Made by a program: the position numbers and the translations under genes
Notes under the pieces: generated by a model
Databases searched by the model: none
What the model was told of the DNA's origin: nothing
The model's input: only the letters and a program-made list of their open reading frames with translations
Source: Streptomyces sp. NBC_00691
GTDB taxonomy: Bacteria > Actinomycetota > Actinomycetes > Streptomycetales > Streptomycetaceae
Reading direction: 5' to 3'
Assembly: GCF_036226665.1 (NCBI RefSeq)
Contig: NZ_CP109007.1
Coordinates: 6,572,001-6,636,000, forward strand
Length of the DNA stretch: 64,000 nucleotides
Shown: in pieces, positions 9,478-19,700 of the stretch
Numbering within the stretch: position 1 is the stretch's first letter
Layout: each line of letters starts with the position of its first letter

Positions 9478-9614
9478 GGCTGTGCTCCTGCGGTACGCAG
9501 TGACGTGGGGGACAGCCGCCGGCCGGTGGCATGGCGGAATCTGTCACCCACCGGCTTGTTACCGCTAGGTAGCTGCATATCTCGGTTGCGTCACGTCGCC
9601 TGTGCCACGACAGG

Positions 9615-9653
9615 GCCCCGCCCCCGGAGCCGTGCGTTCACCGGGGGCGGGGC
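9615..9653. terminator. Hairpin terminator, 13-bp stem
   Basis: A perfect 13-bp GC stem with a 13-base loop. On the minus strand it lies downstream of the DUF2075 gene that ends at 9722, and it separates the defence island from the SGNH hydrolase promoter. Confidence 0.7.
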
Positions 9654-9663
9654 TTGTGGCGCG

Positions 9664-9689
9664 CCGAGCAGGTCATCCGACCTGCTCGG
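9664..9689. terminator. Hairpin terminator, 11-bp stem with ATCC loop
   Basis: A perfect 11-bp stem (CCGAGCAGGTC) closed by a four-base loop, 33 bases beyond the stop of the minus-strand DUF2075 gene. With the hairpin at 9615 it makes a tandem terminator at the left end of the island. Confidence 0.75.
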
Positions 9690-9721
9690 TTGCGGCTACG
9701 TGGAGTGTCCTGCGGCAGCTC

Positions 9722-11578
9722 TCAGCCGGGGACGAGCTCGCGCAATTTCTCCCTCGTCTGTTCATCCGTGGAGTAGAGCACCGTCCCGATCATGCCCCGA
9801 GTCAGCAGGACCTTGTACGTGTTGCGGATGAGGCGATCGACCTCGTCGTCAGGGGTCGACCGGCTGAAGACGGGGTCCTTCGACCGCGTCCGGTCCGTCA
9901 CCCACGTCCCTTCCCGCCAGATGAGATCGGGACCGAGTATGACCCCGCTCCAGTCGTACTCGAACCCCTGAGCCGTGTAGACGCAGCCGATCTGACCGAA
10001 GCCGGCGGGGTCGGTGGCCCAGAGCGCCGACGGCGGCGCGCCGGCGATCGCGCGATCGCCGAAGACGTTCCACGGACGGGCCCAGCGGCCGATCACGACG
10101 TCGGCTGGGAGAGCCTGACCGGGGGAGGTCTCCTTCGTCCACTTCCAGCAGTACCCGGCCGACATGCGCGCACTGTGGCCCTGAGCCCGCTTGCTGTCGA
10201 GAAAGGCCTCCATCTCGTCAGGAGTCCCGGCCACCCTGAGCTCCATCTTGTCGTCCGGGTCCCACACCACGGGGCCGCCGGGCGACAGCCCGAGGAGGCG
10301 CAGCACCCAGCGGAGGTAGGCGTCGCTGCCGCCGCACCGGAACTGGCTGTCGAGGGAGACGACCGTGCAGTCGAGGCCCTTGGCCGCGGCGGCCGCCCGG
10401 ATCTGGTCGACGTTGCCCATCTCGCCCGGCCGTACGATCTGGTGCTCGTCGAGGAGGAAGACCGGAACGTGAGCGGCGTCGATGAGTTCCTCCACCTGCG
10501 GTCGGTCACTGCGCTGGCTCGCCGGGGTGTATCGATTCGCCGAGGTTCTGCGCATGCGATGGGCTTCGTCGCAGAGGATGACGTCGAGCGCGTTCTTCTC
10601 GGCGGTCATGAAACTGTTGAAGTACTTGAAGAGGTCCTGCACTTCACGCTTGCGCGTCCCGGCCACCCTGCGCATCGTCTTCGTGAAGGACTGGGATCCC
10701 GTCGCGTGGAGAGTCGGCCGCCCCTGTCGGTACAGCTCGCCCAGCAGCGACAGGGCGATGACGCTCTTGCCCGTTCCTGGGCCGCCGGTGACCACGACGA
10801 CGTTCTTGCGGTCCGCCTGCGCGGCATGACGCACCGCGCGCATCACGGTCTCGTAGGCAACGCGCTGTTCGTCCAGAAGTACGAACTGCTCCCTTTCGCG
10901 CACCTCTTGGGCGGCGACGGCCATGAGTTGCTTCGAGGGGGCGGTCTTGCCGGCCAGTAGCTCGTCGGCGGCGGCAGCGCCGCTCACGGGTGCGAGCCGT
11001 GACTGGAGGAAGGCGATGAAGGCGCCCCGACGCTGCTCGCTGTACAGCCTCCCCCGCTCGGATTCGCCGATCTCAGAGAGCCCTGCGATGCCGAAATCCG
11101 TGGCGTTATGCAGGTATGCCGCTCCCGCGATTCGCTCGGGCCTCTCCGCGAGGGCTCCGTTGAACGAGGCGAGGTAGTCGCAGTAACCCCGCACCTGCGC
11201 GATGGGGTTGAGCATCGGCCGGGTGGAGGCGTCGACCCGACACAACGACGGCTCCCCGTCCTCCGGTGTCGCCTGACTCCATTGCTTGAGTTCTATGACG
11301 ACGTAGGACGGTTCGCCGGATCCCGGGTGAACGCCGGCCAGCACCGCGTCGGCGCGCTTACTGGTCAGCGGCAGCCCGTACTCCAGGAGCACGGTCACCT
11401 CCTGCAGCCCCGCTTCGAGCAGGACACTCATCAGGGCGGGCAGGCTGCGTTCCCACGACTTGACCTCGGCCGTGTTCGGTTTGTGACCGTGATCGTGCGT
11501 GAACTGTTCCACCAGTCGCTGGGACAGCATGCCGTTCAGTCCCTGAGCTGCGGCGTTGGCGACTGAATCACGAATCAA
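9722..11578 (-). CDS. PD-(D/E)XK nuclease plus DUF2075 helicase protein (island left bracket)
   Basis: A 618-aa protein with two parts. Residues about 40-160 look like a PD-(D/E)XK nuclease: D77 in KRADAVLAG and E96-x-K98 in VVIELKQW. From about residue 245 comes a DUF2075 superfamily-1 helicase/ATPase: Walker A GGPGTGKS at 265-272, Walker B DEAH at 337-340, and a C-terminal VYTAQGFEYDW / LLTRGM region typical of SF1 motifs V-VI. The start is a TTG at 11578: AGGAG lies eight bases upstream, and the homologous protein at 43474 begins at the equivalent place; the frame is open 88 codons further, but that stretch is low-complexity. It is divergent from pglW. Nucleic-acid cleavage coupled to unwinding in anti-phage defence is inferred. 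Confidence 0.85.
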   Translation of the reverse strand: MIRDSVANAAAQGLNGMLSQRLVEQFTHDHGHKPNTAEVKSWERSLPALMSVLLEAGLQEVTVLLEYGLPLTSKRADAVLAGVHPGSGEPSYVVIELKQWSQATPEDGEPSLCRVDASTRPMLNPIAQVRGYCDYLASFNGALAERPERIAGAAYLHNATDFGIAGLSEIGESERGRLYSEQRRGAFIAFLQSRLAPVSGAAAADELLAGKTAPSKQLMAVAAQEVREREQFVLLDEQRVAYETVMRAVRHAAQADRKNVVVVTGGPGTGKSVIALSLLGELYRQGRPTLHATGSQSFTKTMRRVAGTRKREVQDLFKYFNSFMTAEKNALDVILCDEAHRMRRTSANRYTPASQRSDRPQVEELIDAAHVPVFLLDEHQIVRPGEMGNVDQIRAAAAAKGLDCTVVSLDSQFRCGGSDAYLRWVLRLLGLSPGGPVVWDPDDKMELRVAGTPDEMEAFLDSKRAQGHSARMSAGYCWKWTKETSPGQALPADVVIGRWARPWNVFGDRAIAGAPPSALWATDPAGFGQIGCVYTAQGFEYDWSGVILGPDLIWREGTWVTDRTRSKDPVFSRSTPDDEVDRLIRNTYKVLLTRGMIGTVLYSTDEQTREKLRELVPG

Positions 11579-12126
11579 GGTCGGGGCTCCTAAGCGCGGC
11601 GATGAGGAAACGTGGCGCGAGGTCGCGCACGGGGCGTCCGGGACTCCGCAGACGGGCGGGGGTGTCTGCCGGAACTGTCGTGGTGCGGTTCTCCACGAGG
11701 TCTCGCGCCCTTGCGTCGGGGTACTGAAATCGAGACGAAAGGGAATCGTTTCCCCGGCACTCGGAAACGGTGCCGGCAGCGCTCTGGCTGATGCGGGCGA
11801 CGCTTCAGGCGCGAGGGGTGCCGTGCGGTGCTGTGCCTTCATGGGTACGGCCCTGCAGGCAGCGGAGGTGGGACGAGACAGGCCCCGGGGTGGGAGCGGC
11901 TACGACTCGACGTGCAGGCATGCGTGCTCTCCCTGCGGTGGGGGCGTGGTCCGACTTCGACAGCCCGGCGGGGTCCGTAAATAGCCCAGGATGCTAGCAC
12001 GCCCCGTAATACTCATGGCCATAGGCTTCGGGGAGTGAGCCGCTCGCAAACCGGCTGCCTCGGGTAAGGTCTGTGACCTGCAGCCTTGCGCCTCATGGCG
12101 TACTGAATCACCGCGGAGGTCGGACC
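11579..12126. other. Divergent intergenic region between DUF2075 gene and pglW
   Basis: 548 bases without a supported gene. It must hold the promoters of both divergent genes. An inverted repeat CCGGCAC-N9-GTGCCGG lies at 11754-11776. A TAATAC hexamer at 12007-12012 resembles a -10 box for pglW, but no matching -35 is evident. The pglW ribosome site GGAGG is at 12115-12119. Confidence 0.5.
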
Positions 12127-15100
12127 GTGACGGCAGCTGGTACTCCGGCGACACCCAAGCCAGGGATGCCGCGCAAAGAGCGTTGGTTCCAGCCCCGCCG
12201 GTCCGCTCACACCTGGGAACAGGAAGGGCTCGACCACATCCGGCAGTTGATGCCGTCGACCGAGCCGTATCGAGCCTGGGCCACGTTCTCCTTCACCGCG
12301 GCCTCCGGGCGCACCAACGAGTGTGACCTCTTCATCGCCGCCCCCGGAGGTCTCTATCTCCTCGAGCTCAAGGGACATCCCGGCCGCGTCGTCAATCACG
12401 GAGACACCTGGCAGTTTCATGCAGACAGGGTGCGCACCCTGAAGAACCCCCTGCATCTGACTGATCTCAAATGCAAGGAGCTGAAGGGCCAGTTGGAGCG
12501 AGCGGCTCGGTCGATGGGTGTCGACCCGCGCCGCGTCCCCTTCATCAAACCCGCGGTCTTCCTCCACGACTCCGGTCTGGTCAGCGAGCTCGACGAGTTC
12601 CAGCGGATCAACGTCTACGGTCGCAACGACGGTGCGAGCGGCCTGGGAAGGATCTGGGACGACCTGCTCGGCAAGCCGCCGGAGCGGGAGAGCTGGCGCA
12701 TCACCCCGCAGTCCTCGCAGCTGCTCGAGCAGCTGATGCAGAAGATCGGCATCAGCCACTCCACCGCCCATTTGCGTTTCGGCGACGACTGGAAACTCGA
12801 GCCGCGTGTACTCGACGCCGGTCCCGGCTGGGAGGACCGTCTCGCGATCCGCGTCGACGGTCTTGTGCAAGAGGAGGGCCGGGTACGGATATACCTCGTC
12901 GAGCAGATGGCCGGCGAGGCTGCCCGGCGGGCCGCGGATCGAGCTGCCCGCCGCGAGTACCAGGTACTGCAGGGCATCACCCACCGGGGCATCGCCCAGG
13001 CCGCCCAGATCCACCAGCATCAAGGCGGCCCGGCGATTCTGTTCCGGCATCGCCATTCGGATCTGCGTCTCGACGCCTACCTGGCGGCATACGGCGGCAA
13101 GCTCACCCCTGAGGTCCGACTCGACCTTGTGCGCCAGCTGGCCGAAGCCCTCCGCTACGCGCACAATCGGTCGCTCTACCACCGGGCCCTGTCGGCACGC
13201 TCGGTATACGTCTCGGCCAAGGAGGACGGCTCCGATCCTGCCGTACGCATCACCGACTGGCAGACCGCCGCCCGTGACTTCGAGACCACGTCGATGCGTT
13301 CGATCGGAGACACACCGCTCGACGGAGGGCTGATCGAGGACTCCGCCCAGGTCTACCTGGCCCCGGAAACAGACCAGGAGTTCGCCGACCCTGTCGATCT
13401 GGACCTCTTCGGGCTCGGCGCCCTCTCCTACCTGATCCTCACGGGGGAGGCGCCCGCCCCTCAGCGCAGTGCCCTCATCGAAAGGCTCTCAGCCGAGGGC
13501 GGGCTGCACCCCTATGCCGTGGCCGACGGCCTCTCGGACAGTCTTGACACCCTGATCTACCGGGCCACCCGCGCCGAGGTCGTGGACCGGCTGCCCGGAG
13601 CCGACCGCTTTCTCGACCTTCTCGACGAGGCCGAGCAACAGGCCGCGACCCCGGACCAACCCGCGACGGTGGAGACCGATCCTCTGACGGCGCTCCCCGG
13701 CCAGCCCGTGGACGGGATCTGGACGGTGAAGCGGGTCCTCGGGACCGGCGCCACCGCACGGGCACTGCTGGTCGAGCGGGTGGTCGAGGAGCCTGTCGGG
13801 CCCGATGACAAGACCGTCGTCGTGGAGCGGGTCTTCAAGGTCGCGCTCGACCAGGACAAGGACGCACGACTTTACGCGGAGGCGACCGCCCTCAAGACGG
13901 TGGGCGGGGGCCGGATCATCCGGCTGCTCGAGGAGCCGAGGGAGATCGCCGGCCATACCGTTCTGGAACTCGAGTACGCGGGGGAGACCTCCCTGGGCGC
14001 GCGACTCCGTGGCGAAGGGCGACTCACCTACGATCAGTTGGAGCGGTACGGCAACGACCTGTTCATCGCGCTCGATCAGCTTGCCGCCAAGGGCGTGCGG
14101 CACCGCGACATCAAGCCGGACAACCTGGGCCTGCACAAGCGCGACGACGGCTCGTGGGAGCTGCTGCTGTTCGACTTCTCGCTGGCCGACGCGTCCGAAC
14201 GAGACATCACCGCCGGAACGCGCGGCTACCTCGACCCGTTCCTCGGCAGCGCGCGACGCTCGCTCTACGACGACCATGCGGAGCGGTACGCGGCGGCCGT
14301 GACGCTGCACGAGATGGCCTCCGGTGAACGGCCCGTGTGGGGAGACGGACAGAGCGACCCTCGAGTGAGCGAGGACGTGGAACTGTTCGTCGCCGCCGAG
14401 CTGTTCGAGCCCGGGCTCCGTGACGGGCTCACCGCGTTCTTCCACCGCGCCCTGCACCGTGACGTCGACCGACGCTTCGACACGTTCAAGCAGATGGAGG
14501 ACGCCTGGCGGCAGATCTTCCGTACCGCCGACTCCGCGAAGCCGGTCACCACTCCTGCCACCGTGGGCGCCCTGACGGCGAGCACGGAAGAAGCACGCGA
14601 GACCGCAGCGGCGGCAGCAGAGTCGACCACGGCCCTGGACGCGGCTGGACTCTCCCCGCGAGCTGTCTCCGTCGCCAACGGACTGGGCGCGGTGACAGTC
14701 GGTGAACTCCTCGACGTGCCCCCGCACACCATCGCCCGGGCGCGAGGCGCCGGCACACTCGTCCGCAGAGAACTGAACCGGCGCCACAAGCAGTGGACCG
14801 CGATGCTCAAGCGCCCTACTGCGGCGTCGGAGCGTCCCCCGAGTGCGCTGGAGTCAGCCCTTTCCGACGCCCTGACCTCCGCGCCCCAGGACGAAGCGCG
14901 ACTGGTTGCCAACGAGTCGGTCGACTCTCTGGCAGCCAGACTCACTCCGACCCCCGCACGGAAGGGCAACCTGCGTCCGGACGTCGTACGCCTGACTCTG
15001 GGGCTGCCTCGCACCAAGGAGGAAGGAGGTGACCTCTCTCCCCTCGGCCCCTGGCCGCCGCAGACGCTGATCGCCAAGCATCTCGGCAGCAGCCAGCCCA

Positions 15101-16560
15101 CCGTGTCGCGGCACCATGTCGCGGCGATCGAGGAATGGTCCACCACCGGCTGGATCACGCACGTCCGGGACGAGCTGGTGCAGATCCTGGCCCAGGCGGG
15201 CCGCGTGATGACCGTCCAGGAAGCCGCGGCCGAGCTTCGCGTACGCCATGGCGCCGGCGACGACACCGCCGAGCGCACGCTGGCGAAGGCACTTGCCGTA
15301 GTCCGCGCGGCCGCGGACGCCGAGGCACTGCAGCGGGGCAACGAGCAGGATCCGCGGCTCGAAGTGCTGCGCCGGGGGTCCCGTGTGCTGCTCGCGCTCG
15401 ACTCCCTGCCCGGCACCGACGATCCCACTCCGCAGGAGCTGGCCGACTATGCCGCGGCACTCGGCGCGGCCGCCGACCGGATGGCCGCGGAGGACCCGCT
15501 GCCGGGCCGTGCCACGGTCGTACGGACCCTTCGGGAGGTGCCCGCGCCTGAAGGTATGACCCCGCTGGCCGACACCCGCCTGGTCGGGCTGGCGGCCGTG
15601 GTGTCGCAGGATGCCTCCGCGTCGCCGCGACTGGAGATCTATCCCAAGGGGCTCGGTCTCGCCCGCGCCATTCGCATCTCTCAGGCGGTAGCCGGTGTCC
15701 GCCGCGAGGTCGGCCTCTCCATCGGTGAGCTCGTCGCCCGGGTCAAGGCACGCTTCCCCTCCCTGCCTCTCTCGGAAGCCCCCACGCACATCGAGATCGA
15801 GGATGCGCTTGCCGAGGCGGGATTCCCGCTGGAGTACGACGCCGTCCGCAAGCGCTTCTTCCCCCCGGCGGTCGAGGGGACCCGCTGGACCAGCTCCACC
15901 TACACCCGCACGAGCGTGCTCGTGGCGGAAGCACGGTCGGCGGTGGCCGCGGGCCGTGATCCGCAGGCCGTCGTGCGCGCCAAGCTGACGGGAGCCGCCG
16001 AGCGAGGAGGCTTTCTGGCCCTCACGCTCAAGGGCGCGGACCTGCCGGGCACGGCAGTCGCTCTGTCAGAGGAGTTCGGCGTGACCGCGGTGGACTTCAA
16101 CGCCGAGTTCCTCGCGGCCTTCCGGGCGCTCGCCGTGGAACTGGGGACCGACTGGACCAAGGTCCTGCGCGCGGACGCCGCCTTCACCAGCGGAGGCGAG
16201 CTGAAGCCCGGACTGCGCTCATACGTCCAGCGGGTCACCGATCGGTTGGCGGATCAGTTCACCAGGCTGGCCGAGGAAGCGGGCCCCAGGGCGGTGCTCT
16301 TCTTCCACAACGCCAGCCTGTTGGCACGTTACTTCGACGGTGGTGGACACGACCTGTTGGTGGACCTTCAGCGGGCCGCCCGGCGCCCTGCACGGCTCCC
16401 GCACGGTCTGTGGTGGCTGTGCCCGATGGAAGACCCCAAGCAGACACCGTCGTTGGACGGACGCACGGTCGAAGTCGTCGACCGCGCGACCGAGTGGACG
16501 CGGCTCGACTCGTTGTTCCTGAAGAGGCTCAAGGAGGAGAGCGCGGGCGAGGAGCGCTGA
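12127..16560 (+). CDS. pglW: BREX-2/Pgl serine/threonine kinase PglW
   Basis: A 1477-aa protein matching PglW of the phage growth limitation system in size and layout. An N-terminal NERD-type nuclease-related domain (E65, D67, E80, K82 in NECDLFIAAPGG and LELKG) is followed by a degenerate kinase fold at about 250-500: H352-R353-A354 replaces HRD and D377-W-Q replaces DFG, while YLAPET is kept. An intact kinase at about 535-810 has a glycine loop from G539 (GTGATARA), K571 in VFKVA, HRDIKPDN at 659-666 and D683-F-S. The C-terminal half has helix-turn-helix-like segments (AKHLGSSQPTVSRHHV) and is otherwise unassigned. In BREX-2 this kinase is required for resistance; its substrates are not known from sequence. 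GTG start with GGAGG seven bases upstream. First gene of the block, 141 bases before the helicase gene. Confidence 0.93.
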   Translation: MTAAGTPATPKPGMPRKERWFQPRRSAHTWEQEGLDHIRQLMPSTEPYRAWATFSFTAASGRTNECDLFIAAPGGLYLLELKGHPGRVVNHGDTWQFHADRVRTLKNPLHLTDLKCKELKGQLERAARSMGVDPRRVPFIKPAVFLHDSGLVSELDEFQRINVYGRNDGASGLGRIWDDLLGKPPERESWRITPQSSQLLEQLMQKIGISHSTAHLRFGDDWKLEPRVLDAGPGWEDRLAIRVDGLVQEEGRVRIYLVEQMAGEAARRAADRAARREYQVLQGITHRGIAQAAQIHQHQGGPAILFRHRHSDLRLDAYLAAYGGKLTPEVRLDLVRQLAEALRYAHNRSLYHRALSARSVYVSAKEDGSDPAVRITDWQTAARDFETTSMRSIGDTPLDGGLIEDSAQVYLAPETDQEFADPVDLDLFGLGALSYLILTGEAPAPQRSALIERLSAEGGLHPYAVADGLSDSLDTLIYRATRAEVVDRLPGADRFLDLLDEAEQQAATPDQPATVETDPLTALPGQPVDGIWTVKRVLGTGATARALLVERVVEEPVGPDDKTVVVERVFKVALDQDKDARLYAEATALKTVGGGRIIRLLEEPREIAGHTVLELEYAGETSLGARLRGEGRLTYDQLERYGNDLFIALDQLAAKGVRHRDIKPDNLGLHKRDDGSWELLLFDFSLADASERDITAGTRGYLDPFLGSARRSLYDDHAERYAAAVTLHEMASGERPVWGDGQSDPRVSEDVELFVAAELFEPGLRDGLTAFFHRALHRDVDRRFDTFKQMEDAWRQIFRTADSAKPVTTPATVGALTASTEEARETAAAAAESTTALDAAGLSPRAVSVANGLGAVTVGELLDVPPHTIARARGAGTLVRRELNRRHKQWTAMLKRPTAASERPPSALESALSDALTSAPQDEARLVANESVDSLAARLTPTPARKGNLRPDVVRLTLGLPRTKEEGGDLSPLGPWPPQTLIAKHLGSSQPTVSRHHVAAIEEWSTTGWITHVRDELVQILAQAGRVMTVQEAAAELRVRHGAGDDTAERTLAKALAVVRAAADAEALQRGNEQDPRLEVLRRGSRVLLALDSLPGTDDPTPQELADYAAALGAAADRMAAEDPLPGRATVVRTLREVPAPEGMTPLADTRLVGLAAVVSQDASASPRLEIYPKGLGLARAIRISQAVAGVRREVGLSIGELVARVKARFPSLPLSEAPTHIEIEDALAEAGFPLEYDAVRKRFFPPAVEGTRWTSSTYTRTSVLVAEARSAVAAGRDPQAVVRAKLTGAAERGGFLALTLKGADLPGTAVALSEEFGVTAVDFNAEFLAAFRALAVELGTDWTKVLRADAAFTSGGELKPGLRSYVQRVTDRLADQFTRLAEEAGPRAVLFFHNASLLARYFDGGGHDLLVDLQRAARRPARLPHGLWWLCPMEDPKQTPSLDGRTVEVVDRATEWTRLDSLFLKRLKEESAGEER

Positions 16561-16701
16561 GGGTGCGTGTGGTCGACAACGGGTTCATACTGAGTTGTGG
16601 ATCTCGGGCGTGTCCTGAGGGACGGGCTGGTAAGCAGGTGTCTCCAGGGGGGCCTGTGAGTGTGGACACCCCTGTGCGTTCAGCTCAGGAGGTCACCTCG
16701 T

Positions 16702-19700
16702 ATGCCCCAACAGCGTCAGACCCTGCGTACTGCGACGAGCGATCCCGGTGCCGACCGGCTGAAGGTCGTGCTGGAAGGCTGGCGCCACTCGCTGCTCGAC
16801 CTGGGCGGCCGCAACCGGTTGCTGAACTTCCGCCACACGAAGACGGCGACACTGGAGTTCACATCGCCCAGCGCCGCGACGCTCCTGAACGGACTCGCCA
16901 AAGGCTGGGACTTCGCCCCGGTCGCGCCGGGCTCTGCGGGATCCGAGGGCGACGGCATCAAAGCGCCGCCCGGAGGCTCTGAGACCGGGGTGGTGACGCA
17001 GAAGCCGACTCAGGCTGCACTCGACAGTGCCCTGTACCAACTCCGCCAGAAATCCGGCCAGACGTTCAACGACTACGGTCTGTGGGTGTTGTGGCTGGGC
17101 GTCGGCATGCTGGACTGGCGTGAGCCAGGCTCCGAGGAGAGCAGTGCCGCGCCGCTGCTGCTGGTACCCGTGGAGCTGCGCCGCGACAAGGACCGTCGCT
17201 ACCGACTTCATCCGGCCGACGGCCAGGACCGCATGCACAATCCCGCCCTCGCGGTGAAGCTCGAGCGGCAGGGAATCGACTGGAGCCGCGTCACGGACAC
17301 GGACGTCACCGACCTCTCCGCAGTGGTCTCTGCGGCTCGCTCGGCCGCGGCCGGCCAAGCAGGCTGGAAGGTCGACGAACGAGTGGTGCTCGGCCTGTTC
17401 GCCTCGCACCGGGAGGCCATGTATCAGGACCTTCAGCAGAACGAGGAGCGCATCCTCGGACATCCGTTGGTGAAGGCCGTCGCCCTCGGCCCTGCCGCCG
17501 GTCTCCCGGACGATCTGATCGGCTTCGAGCCTCCGGAGCTCGACAGGATCGACGAGGTCCAGTTGCCCGAGGAGACACCGCTCGTCCTCGACGCGGACGC
17601 CTCCCAGCGGCAGTGCATCGCGGCCGCGCTCGACGGCCGTTCCTTCGTGGTGAGCGGTCCTCCCGGCACGGGCAAGAGCCAGACCATCACCAACATGATC
17701 GCCGCACTCATGCACGCGGGCCGCAGCGTGCTGTTCGTCAGTGAGAAGGCCGCGGCCCTGGACGTCGTGCGCAACCGTCTGCGGAGCGTGGGCCTCGGCG
17801 ACTTCGTCATGGGACTGCACAGCGCCGACACGAGCAAGAAGGCGGTGGCCACCGAACTCGCCCGGGTGCTGACCACCGAGGCCCGGGCCACGGGAGCGGC
17901 GGAGCACGAGCTGAAGCAGGCACGCCGGCTACGCGAGGGGCTGTCCGCCTACGCGGCGGCGATGAACCAGACGCGTGAGCCTCTGCAGCGCGGCCTCCAC
18001 GACGTCCTGGGCCGCTTGATCCAGCTGGAGCTGGCCGGCACCCCGCAGCTTCCGCTGTCCGGGCAGAACGCCCGGACGGTCGACGGACTGAGCGCCTACG
18101 CGCTGCAGGAACTCGTCTCCGCCGCCGAAGCCGTCAGCCGTGCCTGGCGACCGGCCGCCGAAGGAGATTCCTTCCCCTGGCGGGGGCTGGTCGGGAACTC
18201 GGCACCCCCCGTGCTCTCCGAGGCAGCCGACGCACTGAGCGCCGTACGGGCCGCTGCCGTCCGACGCCCGTTCGCCGCGCATCATGGCGAACCCGCCTCG
18301 GTACGGGAACTCCATCAGGCCGTCCGCGTAATGCGGGACGGGCTCCCCGGGCAGGACGGTGCGGCGGACGGAGGTCTGCCCGAGGACGTCTCCGACCAGC
18401 TCGCCCAGCTCGCGGACCTCTTCGGTGTGCCGAAGCCGGACGGAGCCGAGGCCGCCTTCGCGCTCTGTGAGCTGGCGGATCTCACGAAGGCGTCCCATCG
18501 ACCGCCGTCGGGATGGTTCGACGACGGCATACGGAGCACGGCACACCGCGCCGCACGGGAACTGCGCCAGGCGCTGGCCGCCGAGGCCGAGGCACGGGCA
18601 GCGGCGGAGGACGTCTTCGGCGAGCAGGTGCTGACCGCGACCGAACTGCCGGAACTGGCGGCACGATTCGCCGACCAGCACAGCGGACTGCTGGCCCGCT
18701 TCTCGGCGCAGTACAAGGCCGACCGGGCCGCGGTGGCGGCACTGACGCACAGCGGCACCTGGGACAAGAAACTCCCCGGCCGTCTCGAGCACGCACTCGG
18801 CTGGCTTCACGCGACGCAGGAGCTGCAGCGTCTCGCCGATCAGCACACCACCCTCCTCGCACGCTGGACACCGCGCACCGCGTCGCAGGTCGAGGACCTC
18901 GCCCAGGCACTGGAGACCGCCGACCGCATCGCCGAGCTGGGCGGCGGGGTCGCCCGACGCGAGCGACTGATCAGCCAGCTGGCCGACGGCTCCGACACCG
19001 ACCCGCTGCCGACGCTGCTCGCCGCGAACGTACGCAGCGCCCTGGCCACGTGGTGCACCACGGCGAGCCGCCGCGCCGAACGCTGGTCCGCGTCCGCGGC
19101 AGCACTCCTCGGCCTCTTCGACCCGGCCAGGAGCGCTCAGCTCTCCCCGTCCCTGCTGGGCGGCTTCGAACAGGCGCAGCAGCTGATCGACGTACTCCTC
19201 GCCGATCCGCACGGCCCGGACGAATGGCAGGCATACCGCGCCGGTGTCGCCGTCCTCGCCCGTCACGATGCCGACGACCTCGTCGCGAACGCGGCCGAGC
19301 GCGGCATCGACCCGAAGCAGCTGCCCGCCATAGTCGAGCAAGCGGTTCTCCGCTCCTGGGCCGACGCGGTCCTGGCCGGCGACGACCGGCTCCGCACCAC
19401 CCGCTCTGAGGACCTCGACGCCCGGGTGGCGGACTTCCGCGCCGCGGACCGCCGCCTCATCGCGGCTGCCGGCGGGGCGGTGATCGAGCGGTGCAACAGA
19501 CGTCGCCCGCGCAATCACAGCGGTGGCGGCAGCGCGGTCATCAAGCGCGAGGCGGAGAAGAAGACCCGGCATATGCCGGTGCGCGAACTGTTGGGGCGCA
19601 CGCGCGAGGTCGTCCAGTCGATCAAGCCGTGCTTCATGATGAGCCCGCTCACCGTCAGCCAGCACCTGCCTCCGGACTTCGCCTTCGACGTCGTCATCTT

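Noticed and set aside
11579..11842. N-terminal extension of the left DUF2075 protein to 11842
   Set aside because: Proline- and alanine-rich, absent from the paralogue, and the TTG at 11578 has a good AGGAG.
12007..12012. TAATAC as a firm -10 box for pglW
   Set aside because: It resembles a -10 but no matching -35 is present at 16-18 bases, so it is only mentioned in the intergenic note.
16647..16652. Six-G tract upstream of the DUF4011 gene as phase-variable promoter
   Set aside because: Six Gs are common at this GC content, and there is no promoter context to support switching.
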